From Acanthosoma haemorrhoidale (lineage: Eukaryota > Arthropoda > Insecta > Hemiptera > Acanthosomatidae): a stretch of 64,000 bases of DNA. Both the position numbers and the translations under genes were made by a program. A model generated the notes under the pieces. That model saw only the letters and a list, made by a program, of their open reading frames with translations. It had not been told where the DNA came from and made no database searches. The stretch lies in the NCBI GenBank assembly GCA_930367205.1, contig OV884014.1, forward strand, positions 118,799,768-118,863,767, read 5' to 3'. Each line of letters starts with the position of its first letter. The first letter of the stretch is position 1. This document shows, one piece after another, positions 41,151-54,063 of the stretch.

Positions 41151-44100
41151 ATCATACGATCGTATGATCAAAGTTACGCGTGAATATGACATCAAATGAT
41201 GTCAAATATGATAGTGTGCCGTATCATTTGCACTTATTGTATCACGTGATACAATCGTATGATTGAAGTTACAGTGAATATACTATAAAATGATGTCGAT
41301 TATGATAGTGTACCGCATCATTGGCACTCATTATATCACGTGATACTATCGTATGATTGAAGTCACGAGTGAATATAACATCAAATGATGCTAAATATGA
41401 TTGTATAGTGTATCATTAGCACTCATTGTTTCACGTGATACGATCGTATGATTAAAGTTACGAGTGAATATACTATTAAATAATGTCGATTATGATAGTG
41501 TACCGTACCATTGGCACTCATAGTATCACGTGATACGATCGTATGATTGAAGTCACGAGTGAATATAATATCAAATGATGTCAATTATGATAGTGTACCG
41601 CATCATTGGCACTCATTATATCACTTGATACGATCGTATGATTGAAGTCACGAGTGAATATATCATCAAATGATGTTGAATATGATTGTATAATGTGTCA
41701 TTGGCACACATTGTATCACGTGATACGATCGTATGATTAAAGTTACGAGTAAATGCAACATCAAATGATGTCGATTATGATAGTGTACCGCATCATTGGC
41801 ACTCATTATATCACGTGATACGATCGTATGATTGAAGTCACGAGTGAATATAATATCAAATGATGTCAATTATGATAGTGTACCGCATCATTGGCACTCA
41901 TTATATCACTTGATACGATCGTATGATTGAAGTCACGAGTGAATATATCATCAAATGATGTTGAATATGATTGTATAATGTGTCATTGGCACACATTATA
42001 TCACGTGATACGATCGTATGATTAAAGTTACGAGTAAATGCAACATCAAATGATGTCGATTATGATAGTGTACCGCATCATTGGCACTCATTATATCACG
42101 TGATACGATCGTATGATGAAAGTTACGAGTGAATATAACATCAAATAATGTTGAATATGATTGTATAATGTATCATTAGCACTCATTGTTTCACGTGATA
42201 CGATCGTATGATTAAAGTTACGAGTAAATATAACATCAAATGATGTCAATTATGATAGTGTTCCGTATCATAAGCACTCATTGTATCACGTGATACGATC
42301 GTATGATGAAAGTTACAAGTAAATATACTATTAAATGATGTCGATTATGACAGTGTACCGTACCATTGGCACTCATTGTATCACGTGATACGATCGTATG
42401 ATTGAAGTCACGAATGAATATAACATCAAATGATGTCGATTATGATAGTGTACCACATCATTAGCACACATTGTATCACGTGGTACGATCGTATGATTAA
42501 AGTTACGAGTGAAGATAACATCAAATGATGTCGATTATAATAGTGTACCGTACCATTGGCACTCATAGTATCACGTGATACGATCGTATGATTGAAGTCA
42601 GGGGTGAATATAATATCAAATGATGTCAATTCTGATAGTGTTCCGTATCATAAGCACTCATTGTATCACGTGAAACGATCGTATGATGAAAGTTACAAGT
42701 AAATATACTATTAAATGATGTCGATTATGACAATGTACCGTACCATTGGCACTCATAGTATCACGTGATACGATCGTATGATTGAAGTCACGAGTGAATA
42801 TAATATCAAATGATGTCAATTATGATAGTGTACCGCATCATTGGCACTCATTATATCACTTGATACGATCGTATGATTGAAGTCACGAGTGAATATATCA
42901 TCAAATGATGTTAAATATGATTGTATAATGTGTCATTGGCACACATTGTATCACGTGATACGATCGTATGATTAATGTTACGAGTAAATATAACATCAAA
43001 TGATGTCGAATATGATAATGTACCGTATCGTTAGCACTCATTGTATCACGTGATACGATCGTATGATGAAAGTTACGAGTGAATATAACATCAAATGATG
43101 TCGATTATGATAGTGTACCTTATCATTGGCACTCATTATATCACGTGATACGATCGTATAATGAAAGTTACGAGTAAATATACTATTAAATAATGTCGAT
43201 TATGATAGTGTACCGCATTATTGGCACTCATTATATCACGTGATACGATCGTATGATTGAAGTCACGAGTGAATATAACATCAAATGATGTCAATTATGA
43301 TAGTGTTCCGTATCATAAGCACTCATTGTATCACGTGATACGATCGTATGATGAAAGTTACAAGTAAATATACTATTAAATGATGTCGATTATGACAGTG
43401 TATTGTACCATTGGCACTCATAGTATCACGTGATACGATCGTATGATTGAAGTCACGAATGAATATAACATCAAATGATGTCGATTATGATAGTGTACCA
43501 CATCATTAGCACACATTGTATCACGTGGTACGATCGTATGATTAAAGTTACGAGTGAAGATAACATCAAATGATGTCGATTATAATAGTGTACCGTACCA
43601 TTGGCACTCATAGTATCACGTGATACGATCGTATGATTGAAGTCAGGGGTGAATATAATATCAAATGATGTCAATTCTGATAGTGTTCCGTATCATAAGC
43701 ACTCATTGTATCACGTGATACGATCGTATGATGAAAGTTACAAGTAAATATACTATTAAATGATGTCGATTATGACAGTGTACCGTACCATTGGCACTCA
43801 TAGTATCACGTGATACGATCGTATGATTGAAGTCACGAGTGAATATAATATCAAATGATGTCAATTATGATAGTGTACCACATCATTGGCACTCATTATA
43901 TCACTTGATACGATCGTATAATTGAAGTCACGAGTGAATATATCATCAAATGATGTTGAATATGATTGTATAATGTGTCATTGGCACACATTGTATCACG
44001 TGATACGATCGTATGATTAAAGTTACGAGTAAATATAACATCAAATGATGTCGAATATGATAATGTACCGTATCATTAGCACTCATATTATCACGTGATA

Positions 44101-45228
44101 CGATCGTATGATGAAAGTTACGAGTGAATATAACATCAAATAATGTTGAATATGATTGTATAATGTATCATTAGCACTCATTGTTTCACGTGATACGATC
44201 GTATGATTAAAGTTACGAGTAAATATAACATCAAATGATGTCGAATATGATAATGTACCGTATCGTTAGCACTCATTGTATCACGTGATACGATCGTATG
44301 ATGAAAGTTACGAGTGAATATAACATCAAATGATGTCGATTATAATAGTGTACCACATAATTAGCACACATTGTATTACGTGGTATGATCGTATGATTAA
44401 AGTTACGAGTGAAGATAACATCAAATGATGTCGATTATAATAGTGTACCGTACCATTGGCACTCATAGTATCACGTGATACGATCGTATGATTGAAGTCA
44501 CGAGTGAATATATCATCAAATGATGTTGAATATGATTGTATAATGTGTCATTGGCACACATTGTATCACGTGATACGATCGTATGATTAAAGTTACGAGT
44601 AAATGCAACATCAAATGATGTCGATTATGATAGTGTACCGCATCATTGGCACTCATTATATCACGTGATACGATCGTATGATGAAAGTATCGAGTGAATA
44701 TAACATCAAATGATGTCGAATAGGATTGTATCATGTATCATTAGCACTCATTGTTTCACGTGATACGATCGTATGATTAAAGTTACGATTGGAGATACTA
44801 ATAAATGATGTTGAATATAATAGTGCACCATATCATTAGCACTTATTGTATCATGTGATGCGATCATATGATTAAAGTTACAAGTGAATATAACATCAAA
44901 TGATGTCGATTATAATAGTGTACCGCATCATTGGCACTCATTATATCACGTGATACTATCGTATGATTGAAGTCACGAGTGAATATAACATCAAATAATG
45001 CTAAATATGATTGTATAGTGTAGCATTGACACTCATTGTATCACGAGATACGATCGTATGATTGAAGTCACGAGTGAATATAACATCAAATGATGTTGAA
45101 TATGATTGTATAATGTATCATTAGCACTCATTGTTTCACGTGATACGATCGTATGATTAAAGTTACAGGTGAATATAACATCAAATGATGTCGAATATGA
45201 TAATGTACCGTATCATTAGCACTCATAT
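41042..45228 (+). repeat. Segmental duplication, period 5687 bp, copy 1
   Basis: The tail of B block 4 and the A array after it match 46729-50915 at an offset of 5687 bp. The offset is seen at 41156 and 46843, 41666 and 47353, 42426 and 48113, 43471 and 49158, and 44516 and 50203. Rare variants are shared, for example gtgtattgtaccattgg (near 43400 and 49087) and gaaagtatcgagtg (near 44690 and 50377). Agreement ends where copy 1 reads catattatcacg and copy 2 reads cattgtatcacg. Confidence 0.88.
41150..41169. repeat. Perfect 20-bp palindrome at right junction of B block 4
   Basis: The junction reads gatcatacgatcgtatgatc and is the same as in the other blocks, although the sequence further right differs from that after blocks 2 and 3. 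Confidence 0.9.
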
Positions 45229-45645
45229 TATCACGTGATACGATCGTATGATGAAAGTTACGAGTGAATATAACATCAAATAATGTTGAATATGATTGTA
45301 TAATGTATCATTAGCACTCATTGTTTCACGTGATACGATCGTATGATTAAAGTTACGAGTAAATATAACATCAAATGATGTCGAATATGATAATGTACCG
45401 TATCATTAGCACTCATTGTATCACGTGATACGATCGTATGATTAAAGTTACAGGTGAATATAACATCAAATGATGTCGATTATGATAGTGTACCGCATCA
45501 TTGGCACTCATTATATCACGTGATACTATCGTATAATGAAAGTTACGAGTGAATATACTATTAAATGATGTCGATTATGATAGTGTACCGCATCATTGGC
45601 ACTAATTGTATCACGTGATACGATCGTATGATCAAAGCTACGAGT
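41170..45645 (+). repeat. Family A array between B blocks 4 and 5
   Basis: About 47 A monomers. After the post-block signature it enters taccgcatcattggcac and then a gctaaatatgattg monomer, an order shared after blocks 5, 6 and 7 but not after 2 and 3. The marker segment containing taccacatcattagcac starts at 42426 and 43471 (11 monomers apart). A diverged version of it lies at 44345 (taccacataattagcacac with attacgtggtatg). No gene is visible. Confidence 0.95.
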
Positions 45646-46837
45646 TAACATAATAGGGCAGGAATTATTGTACCAGCTATGAAATACGCATTTTTGTAAA
45701 ATTCTACTTTTTGACGATATTTTTCTTGTTTTGGTATGAGGAAATCATATTTGTTCAGGAGCTAACGTACCAGCTATAAAATACTCTTATATGTAAAAAT
45801 TTAACTTTTCGACGATATTTTCCTTGTTTTGGTATCAGGAGAACATAATGGGGCAGGAGCTAACTTACTATCTATGAAATACGCATTTTCGAAAAATTCG
45901 ACTTTTTGAAGATATTTTCCTTGATTTCGTATCAGGAGAACATAAAAGAGCAGGAGCTAACGTTCCAGCTATGAAATACCCATTTTTTAAAAATTCGACT
46001 TTTTGACGATATTTTCGTATCAGGAGAACATAATGGGGAAGGAGCTGACGTACCAGCTATGAAATACGCAATTTTTGTAAAAATTTGAGTTTTCGACGAT
46101 ATTTTCCTTGTTTTGGTATCAGGAGAACATAATGGGGTAGGAGCTAACGTACTAGCTATGAAATACGCATTTTCGAAAAATTCGACTTTTTGACGATATT
46201 TTCTTTGATTTCGTATCAGGAGAACATAAAAGAGCAGGAGCTAACGTTCCAGCTATAAAATACCCATTTTTTAAAAATTCAACTTTTTGACGATATTTTC
46301 CTTGTTTTCGTATCAGGAGAACATAATAGGGTTAGAGCTAACGTACCAGCTATGAAATACGCAATTTTTGTAAAAATTTGAGTTTTCGACGATATTTTCC
46401 TTGTTTTGGTATCAGGAGAACATAATGGGGCAGGAGCTAACGTACTAGCTATGAAATACGCATTTTCGAAAAATTCGACTTTTTGACGATATTTTCTTTG
46501 ATTTCGTATCAGGAGAACATAAAAGAGCAGGAGCTAACGTTCCAGTTATGAAATACCCATTTTTTAAAAATTCGACTTTTTGACGATATTTTCCTTGTTT
46601 CGGTATCAGGAGAACATAATGGGACAGGAACTAACGTACTAGCTCTAAATACGCATTTTAGTAAAAATTCGACTTTTTGACGACATTTTTCTTGTTTTGG
46701 TATCAGGAGAACATAATGGGGCAGGTGCTAACGTACAAGCTATGAAATACGCATTTTTGTAAAAATTCAACTTTTTTAAAATGTTTTCTTTGTTTTGGTA
46801 TCAGGAGTACATAAAGGGGCAAGAGCTAACGTACAAG
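45646..46837 (+). repeat. Family B satellite block 5 (about 12 monomers, short class)
   Basis: It is 196 bp (two monomers) shorter than blocks 2-4. After the ctctaaatacgcattttag monomer it goes directly to gacgacatttttcttg and gcaggtgctaacgtacaag, skipping the duplicated stretch of blocks 2-4. It keeps the 9-bp deletion (near 46016). Block 1 also has a gacgtcatttttcttg monomer at this place, so the short form may be closer to the ancestral ending. Flanking direct repeats start at 45620 and 46843. Confidence 0.95.
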
Positions 46838-49800
46838 ATCATACGATCGTATGATCAAAGTTACGCGTGAATATGACATCAAATGATGTCAAATATGATA
46901 GTGTGCCGTATCATTTGCACTTATTGTATCACGTGATACAATCGTATGATTGAAGTTACAGTGAATATACTATAAAATGATGTCGATTATGATAGTGTAC
47001 CGCATCATTGGCACTCATTATATCACGTGATACTATCGTATGATTGAAGTCACGAGTGAATATAACATCAAATGATGCTAAATATGATTGTATAGTGTAT
47101 CATTAGCACTCATTGTTTCACGTGATACGATCGTATGATTAAAGTTACGAGTGAATATACTATTAAATAATGTCGATTATGATAGTGTACCGTACCATTG
47201 GCACTCATAGTATCACGTGATACGATCGTATGATTGAAGTCACGAGTGAATATAATATCAAATGATGTCAATTATGATAGTGTACCGCATCATTGGCACT
47301 CATTATATCACTTGATACGATCGTATGATTGAAGTCACGAGTGAATATATCATCAAATGATGTTGAATATGATTGTATAATGTGTCATTGGCACACATTG
47401 TATCACGTGATACGATCGTATGATTAAAGTTACGAGTAAATGCAACATCAAATGATGTCGATTATGATAGTGTACCGCATCATTGGCACTCATTATATCA
47501 CGTGATACGATCGTATGATTGAAGTCACGAGTGAATATAATATCAAATGATGTCAATTATGATAGTGTACCGCATCATTGGCACTCATTATATCACTTGA
47601 TACGATCGTATGATTGAAGTCACGAGTGAATATATCATCAAATGATGTTGAATATGATTGTATAATGTGTCATTGGCACACATTATATCACGTGATACGA
47701 TCGTATGATTAAAGTTACGAGTAAATGCAACATCAAATGATGTCGATTATGATAGTGTACCGCATCATTGGCACTCATTATATCACGTGATACGATCGTA
47801 TGATGAAAGTTACGAGTGAATATAACATCAAATAATGTTGAATATGATTGTATAATGTATCATTAGCACTCATTGTTTCACGTGATACGATCGTATGATT
47901 AAAGTTACGAGTAAATATAACATCAAATGATGTCAATTATGATAGTGTTCCGTATCATAAGCACTCATTGTATCACGTGATACGATCGTATGATGAAAGT
48001 TACAAGTAAATATACTATTAAATGATGTCGATTATGACAGTGTACCGTACCATTGGCACTCATTGTATCACGTGATACGATCGTATGATTGAAGTCACGA
48101 ATGAATATAACATCAAATGATGTCGATTATGATAGTGTACCACATCATTAGCACACATTGTATCACGTGGTACGATCGTATGATTAAAGTTACGAGTGAA
48201 GATAACATCAAATGATGTCGATTATAATAGTGTACCGTACCATTGGCACTCATAGTATCACGTGATACGATCGTATGATTGAAGTCAGGGGTGAATATAA
48301 TATCAAATGATGTCAATTCTGATAGTGTTCCGTATCATAAGCACTCATTGTATCACGTGAAACGATCGTATGATGAAAGTTACAAGTAAATATACTATTA
48401 AATGATGTCGATTATGACAATGTACCGTACCATTGGCACTCATAGTATCACGTGATACGATCGTATGATTGAAGTCACGAGTGAATATAATATCAAATGA
48501 TGTCAATTATGATAGTGTACCGCATCATTGGCACTCATTATATCACTTGATACGATCGTATGATTGAAGTCACGAGTGAATATATCATCAAATGATGTTA
48601 AATATGATTGTATAATGTGTCATTGGCACACATTGTATCACGTGATACGATCGTATGATTAATGTTACGAGTAAATATAACATCAAATGATGTCGAATAT
48701 GATAATGTACCGTATCGTTAGCACTCATTGTATCACGTGATACGATCGTATGATGAAAGTTACGAGTGAATATAACATCAAATGATGTCGATTATGATAG
48801 TGTACCTTATCATTGGCACTCATTATATCACGTGATACGATCGTATAATGAAAGTTACGAGTAAATATACTATTAAATAATGTCGATTATGATAGTGTAC
48901 CGCATTATTGGCACTCATTATATCACGTGATACGATCGTATGATTGAAGTCACGAGTGAATATAACATCAAATGATGTCAATTATGATAGTGTTCCGTAT
49001 CATAAGCACTCATTGTATCACGTGATACGATCGTATGATGAAAGTTACAAGTAAATATACTATTAAATGATGTCGATTATGACAGTGTATTGTACCATTG
49101 GCACTCATAGTATCACGTGATACGATCGTATGATTGAAGTCACGAATGAATATAACATCAAATGATGTCGATTATGATAGTGTACCACATCATTAGCACA
49201 CATTGTATCACGTGGTACGATCGTATGATTAAAGTTACGAGTGAAGATAACATCAAATGATGTCGATTATAATAGTGTACCGTACCATTGGCACTCATAG
49301 TATCACGTGATACGATCGTATGATTGAAGTCAGGGGTGAATATAATATCAAATGATGTCAATTCTGATAGTGTTCCGTATCATAAGCACTCATTGTATCA
49401 CGTGATACGATCGTATGATGAAAGTTACAAGTAAATATACTATTAAATGATGTCGATTATGACAGTGTACCGTACCATTGGCACTCATAGTATCACGTGA
49501 TACGATCGTATGATTGAAGTCACGAGTGAATATAATATCAAATGATGTCAATTATGATAGTGTACCACATCATTGGCACTCATTATATCACTTGATACGA
49601 TCGTATAATTGAAGTCACGAGTGAATATATCATCAAATGATGTTGAATATGATTGTATAATGTGTCATTGGCACACATTGTATCACGTGATACGATCGTA
49701 TGATTAAAGTTACGAGTAAATATAACATCAAATGATGTCGAATATGATAATGTACCGTATCATTAGCACTCATATTATCACGTGATACGATCGTATGATG

Positions 49801-50915
49801 AAAGTTACGAGTGAATATAACATCAAATAATGTTGAATATGATTGTATAATGTATCATTAGCACTCATTGTTTCACGTGATACGATCGTATGATTAAAGT
49901 TACGAGTAAATATAACATCAAATGATGTCGAATATGATAATGTACCGTATCGTTAGCACTCATTGTATCACGTGATACGATCGTATGATGAAAGTTACGA
50001 GTGAATATAACATCAAATGATGTCGATTATAATAGTGTACCACATAATTAGCACACATTGTATTACGTGGTATGATCGTATGATTAAAGTTACGAGTGAA
50101 GATAACATCAAATGATGTCGATTATAATAGTGTACCGTACCATTGGCACTCATAGTATCACGTGATACGATCGTATGATTGAAGTCACGAGTGAATATAT
50201 CATCAAATGATGTTGAATATGATTGTATAATGTGTCATTGGCACACATTGTATCACGTGATACGATCGTATGATTAAAGTTACGAGTAAATGCAACATCA
50301 AATGATGTCGATTATGATAGTGTACCGCATCATTGGCACTCATTATATCACGTGATACGATCGTATGATGAAAGTATCGAGTGAATATAACATCAAATGA
50401 TGTCGAATAGGATTGTATCATGTATCATTAGCACTCATTGTTTCACGTGATACGATCGTATGATTAAAGTTACGATTGGAGATACTAATAAATGATGTTG
50501 AATATAATAGTGCACCATATCATTAGCACTTATTGTATCATGTGATGCGATCATATGATTAAAGTTACAAGTGAATATAACATCAAATGATGTCGATTAT
50601 AATAGTGTACCGCATCATTGGCACTCATTATATCACGTGATACTATCGTATGATTGAAGTCACGAGTGAATATAACATCAAATAATGCTAAATATGATTG
50701 TATAGTGTAGCATTGACACTCATTGTATCACGAGATACGATCGTATGATTGAAGTCACGAGTGAATATAACATCAAATGATGTTGAATATGATTGTATAA
50801 TGTATCATTAGCACTCATTGTTTCACGTGATACGATCGTATGATTAAAGTTACAGGTGAATATAACATCAAATGATGTCGAATATGATAATGTACCGTAT
50901 CATTAGCACTCATTG
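46729..50915 (+). repeat. Segmental duplication, period 5687 bp, copy 2
   Basis: The partner of 41042-45228. It starts inside the last monomers of B block 5 and ends at about 50915, where the array switches to a cattgtatcacgtgatacg monomer leading into another copy of the taccacatcattagcac segment at 50963. Confidence 0.88.
46837..46856. repeat. Perfect 20-bp palindrome at right junction of B block 5
   Basis: The junction sequence is gatcatacgatcgtatgatc, with the A array following. Confidence 0.9.
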
Positions 50916-52852
50916 TATCACGTGATACGATCGTATGATTGAAGTCACGAATGAATATAACATCAAATGATGTCGATTATGATAGTGTACCACATCATTA
51001 GCACACATTGTATCACGTGGTACGATCGTATGATTAAAGTTACGAGTGAAGATAACATCAAATGATGTCGATTATAATAGTGTACCGTACCATTGGCACT
51101 CATAGTATCACGTGATACGATCGTATGATTGAAGTCAGGGGTGAATATAATATCAAATGATGTCAATTCTGATAGTGTTCCGTATCATAAGCACTCATTG
51201 TATCACGTGATACGATCGTATGATGAAAGTTACAAGTAAATATACTATTAAATGATGTCGATTATGACAGTGTACCGTACCATTGGCACTCATAGTATCA
51301 CGTGATACGATCGTATGATTGAAGTCAGGGGTGAATATAATATCAAATGATGTCAATTATGATAGTGTTCCGTATCATAAGCACTCATTGTATCACGTGA
51401 TACGATCGTATGATGAAAGTTACAAGTAAATATACCATTAAATGATGTCGATTATGACAGTGTACCGTACCATTGGCACTCATAGTATCACGTGATACGA
51501 TCGTATGATTGAAGTCACGAGTGAATATAATATCAAATGATGTCAATTATGATAGTGTACCGCATCATTGGCACTCATTATATCACTTGATACGATCGTA
51601 TGATTGAAGTCACGAGTGAATATATCATCAAATGATGTTGAATATGATTGTATAATGTGTCATTGGCACACATTGTATCACGTGATACGATCGTATGATT
51701 AAAGTTACGAGTAAATGCAACATCAAATGATGTCGATTATGATAGTGTACCGCATCATTAACACTCATTATATCACGTGATACGATCGTATGATGAAAGT
51801 TACGAGTGAATAAAACATCAAATGATGTCGAATAGGATTGTATAATGTATCATTAGCACTCATTGTTTCACGTGATACGATCGTATGATTAAAGTTACGA
51901 TTGGAGATACTAATAAATGATGTTGAATATAATAGTGCACCATATCATTAGCACTTATTGTATCATGTGATGCGATCGTATGATTGAAGTCACGAGTGAA
52001 TATAATATCAAATGATGTCAATTATGATAGTGTTGCGTATCATAAGCACTCATTGTATCACGTGATACGATCGTATGATTAAAGTTACGATTGGAGATAC
52101 TAATAAATGATGTTGAATATAATAGTGCACCATATCATTAGCACTTATTGTATCATGTGATGCGATCATATGATTGAAGTCACGAGTGAATATAACATCA
52201 AATAATGCTAAATATAATTGTATAGTGTAGCATTGACACTCATTGTATCACGAGATACGATCGTATGATTGAAGTCACGAGTGAATATAACATCAAATGA
52301 TGTTGAATATGATTGTATAATGTATCATTAGCACTCATTGTTTCACGTGATACGATCGTATGATTAAAGTTACAGGTGAATATAACATCAAATGATGTCG
52401 AATATGATAATGTACCGTATCATTAGCACTCATATTATCACGTGATACGATCGTATGATGAAAGTTACGAGTGAATATAACATCAAATAATGTTGAATAT
52501 GATTGTATAATGTATCATTAGCACTCATTGTTTCACGTGATACGATCGTATGATTAAAGTTACGAGTAAATATAACATCAAATGATGTCGAATATGATAA
52601 TGTACCGTATCATTAGCACTCATTGTATCACGTGATACGATCGTATGATTAAAGTTACAGGTGAATATAACATCAAATGATGTCGATTATGATAGTGTAC
52701 CGCATCATTGGCACTCATTATATCACGTGATACTATCGTATAATGAAAGTTACGAGTGAATATACTATTAAATGATGTCGATTATGATAGTGTACCGCAT
52801 CATTGGCACTAATTGTATCACGTGATACGATCGTATGATCAAAGCTACGAGT
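46857..52852 (+). repeat. Family A array between B blocks 5 and 6
   Basis: About 63 A monomers. The first 4.1 kb is the second copy of the 5687-bp duplication. The remainder (50916-52852) resembles the 17.9-19.0 and 22.0-23.5 kb regions: the taccacatcattagcac segment, two monomers with gattggagatactaataaatg, and the pre-block signature. Private changes include tataccattaaatg near 51433 and cattaacactcattat near 51758. Confidence 0.95.
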
Positions 52853-54044
52853 TAACATAATAGGGCAGGAATTATTGTACCAGCTATGAAATACGCATTT
52901 TTGTAAAATTCTACTTTTTGACGATATTTTTCTTGTTTTGGTATGAGGAAATCATATTTGTTCAGGAGCTAACGTACCAGCTATAAAATACTCTTATATG
53001 TAAAAATTTAACTTTTCGACGATATTTTCCTTGTTTTGGTATCAGGAGAACATAATGGGGCAGGAGCTAACTTACTATCTATGAAATACGCATTTTCGAA
53101 AAATTCGACTTTTTGAAGATATTTTCCTTGATTTCGTATCAGGAGAACATAAAAGAGCAGGAGCTAACGTTCCAGCTATGAAATACCCATTTTTTAAAAA
53201 TTCGACTTTTTGACGATATTTTCGTATCAGGAGAACATAATGGGGAAGGAGCTGACGTACCAGCTATGAAATACGCAATTTTTGTAAAAATTTGAGTTTT
53301 CGACGATATTTTCCTTGTTTTGGTATCAGGAGAACATAATAGGGTTGGAGCTAACGTACCAGCTATGAAATACGCATTTTCGAAAAATTCGACTTTTTGA
53401 CGATATTTTCTTTGATTTCGTATCAGGAGAACATAAAAGAGCAGGAGCTAACGTTCCAGCTATAAAATACCCATTTTTTAAAAATTCAACTTTTTGACGA
53501 TATTTTCCTTGTTTTCGTATCAGGAGAACATAATAGGGTTAGAGCTAACGTACCAGCTATGAAATACGCAATTTTTGTAAAAATTTGAGTTTTCGACGAT
53601 ATTTTCCTTGTTTTGGTATCAGGAGAACATAATGGGGCAGGAGCTAACGTACTAGCTATGAAATACGCATTTTCGAAAAATTCGACTTTTTGACGATATT
53701 TTCTTTGATTTCGTATCAGGAGAACATAAAAGAGCAGGAGCTAACGTTCCAGTTATGAAATACCCATTTTTTAAAAATTCGACTTTTTGACGATATTTTC
53801 CTTGTTTCGGTATCAGGAGAACATAATGGGACAGGAACTAACGTACTAGCTCTAAATACGCATTTTAGTAAAAATTCGACTTTTTGACGACATTTTTCTT
53901 GTTTTGGTATCAGGAGAACATAATGGGGCAGGTGCTAACGTACAAGCTATGAAATACGCATTTTTGTAAAAATTCAACTTTTTTAAAATGTTTTCTTTGT
54001 TTTGGTATCAGGAGTACATAAAGGGGCAAGAGCTAACGTACAAG
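52853..54044 (+). repeat. Family B satellite block 6 (about 12 monomers, short class)
   Basis: The same length and monomer order as block 5, displaced by 7207 bp. One local difference is visible: near 53340 it reads tagggttggagctaacgtacc, where block 5 has tggggtaggagctaacgtact. The change affects several neighbouring positions at once and copies the version seen at block 1 near 1147, so it looks like a short conversion tract. The 9-bp deletion is present (near 53223). Confidence 0.95.
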
Positions 54045-54063
54045 ATCATACGATCGTATGATC
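54044..54063. repeat. Perfect 20-bp palindrome at right junction of B block 6
   Basis: It reads gatcatacgatcgtatgatc, unchanged from the other junctions. Confidence 0.9.

Larger units (their letters stand above)
28373..41280 (+). repeat. 12.9-kb composite A+B unit, copy 3 (full length)
   Basis: It repeats 12243-25149 at an offset of 16133 bp. The offset falls to about 16037 after one 95-bp monomer is missing near 36548 (the one at 20415-20509 in copy 1). It returns to 16133 near 39690, where an extra pre-block monomer is present. Agreement ends near 41315, where this copy runs into taccgcatcattggcac while copy 1 runs into taccacatcattagcac. One early substitution (gatattatcg at 13633, gatactatcg here at 29763) and one replaced monomer near 31230 show that the copies have drifted. 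Confidence 0.85.
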
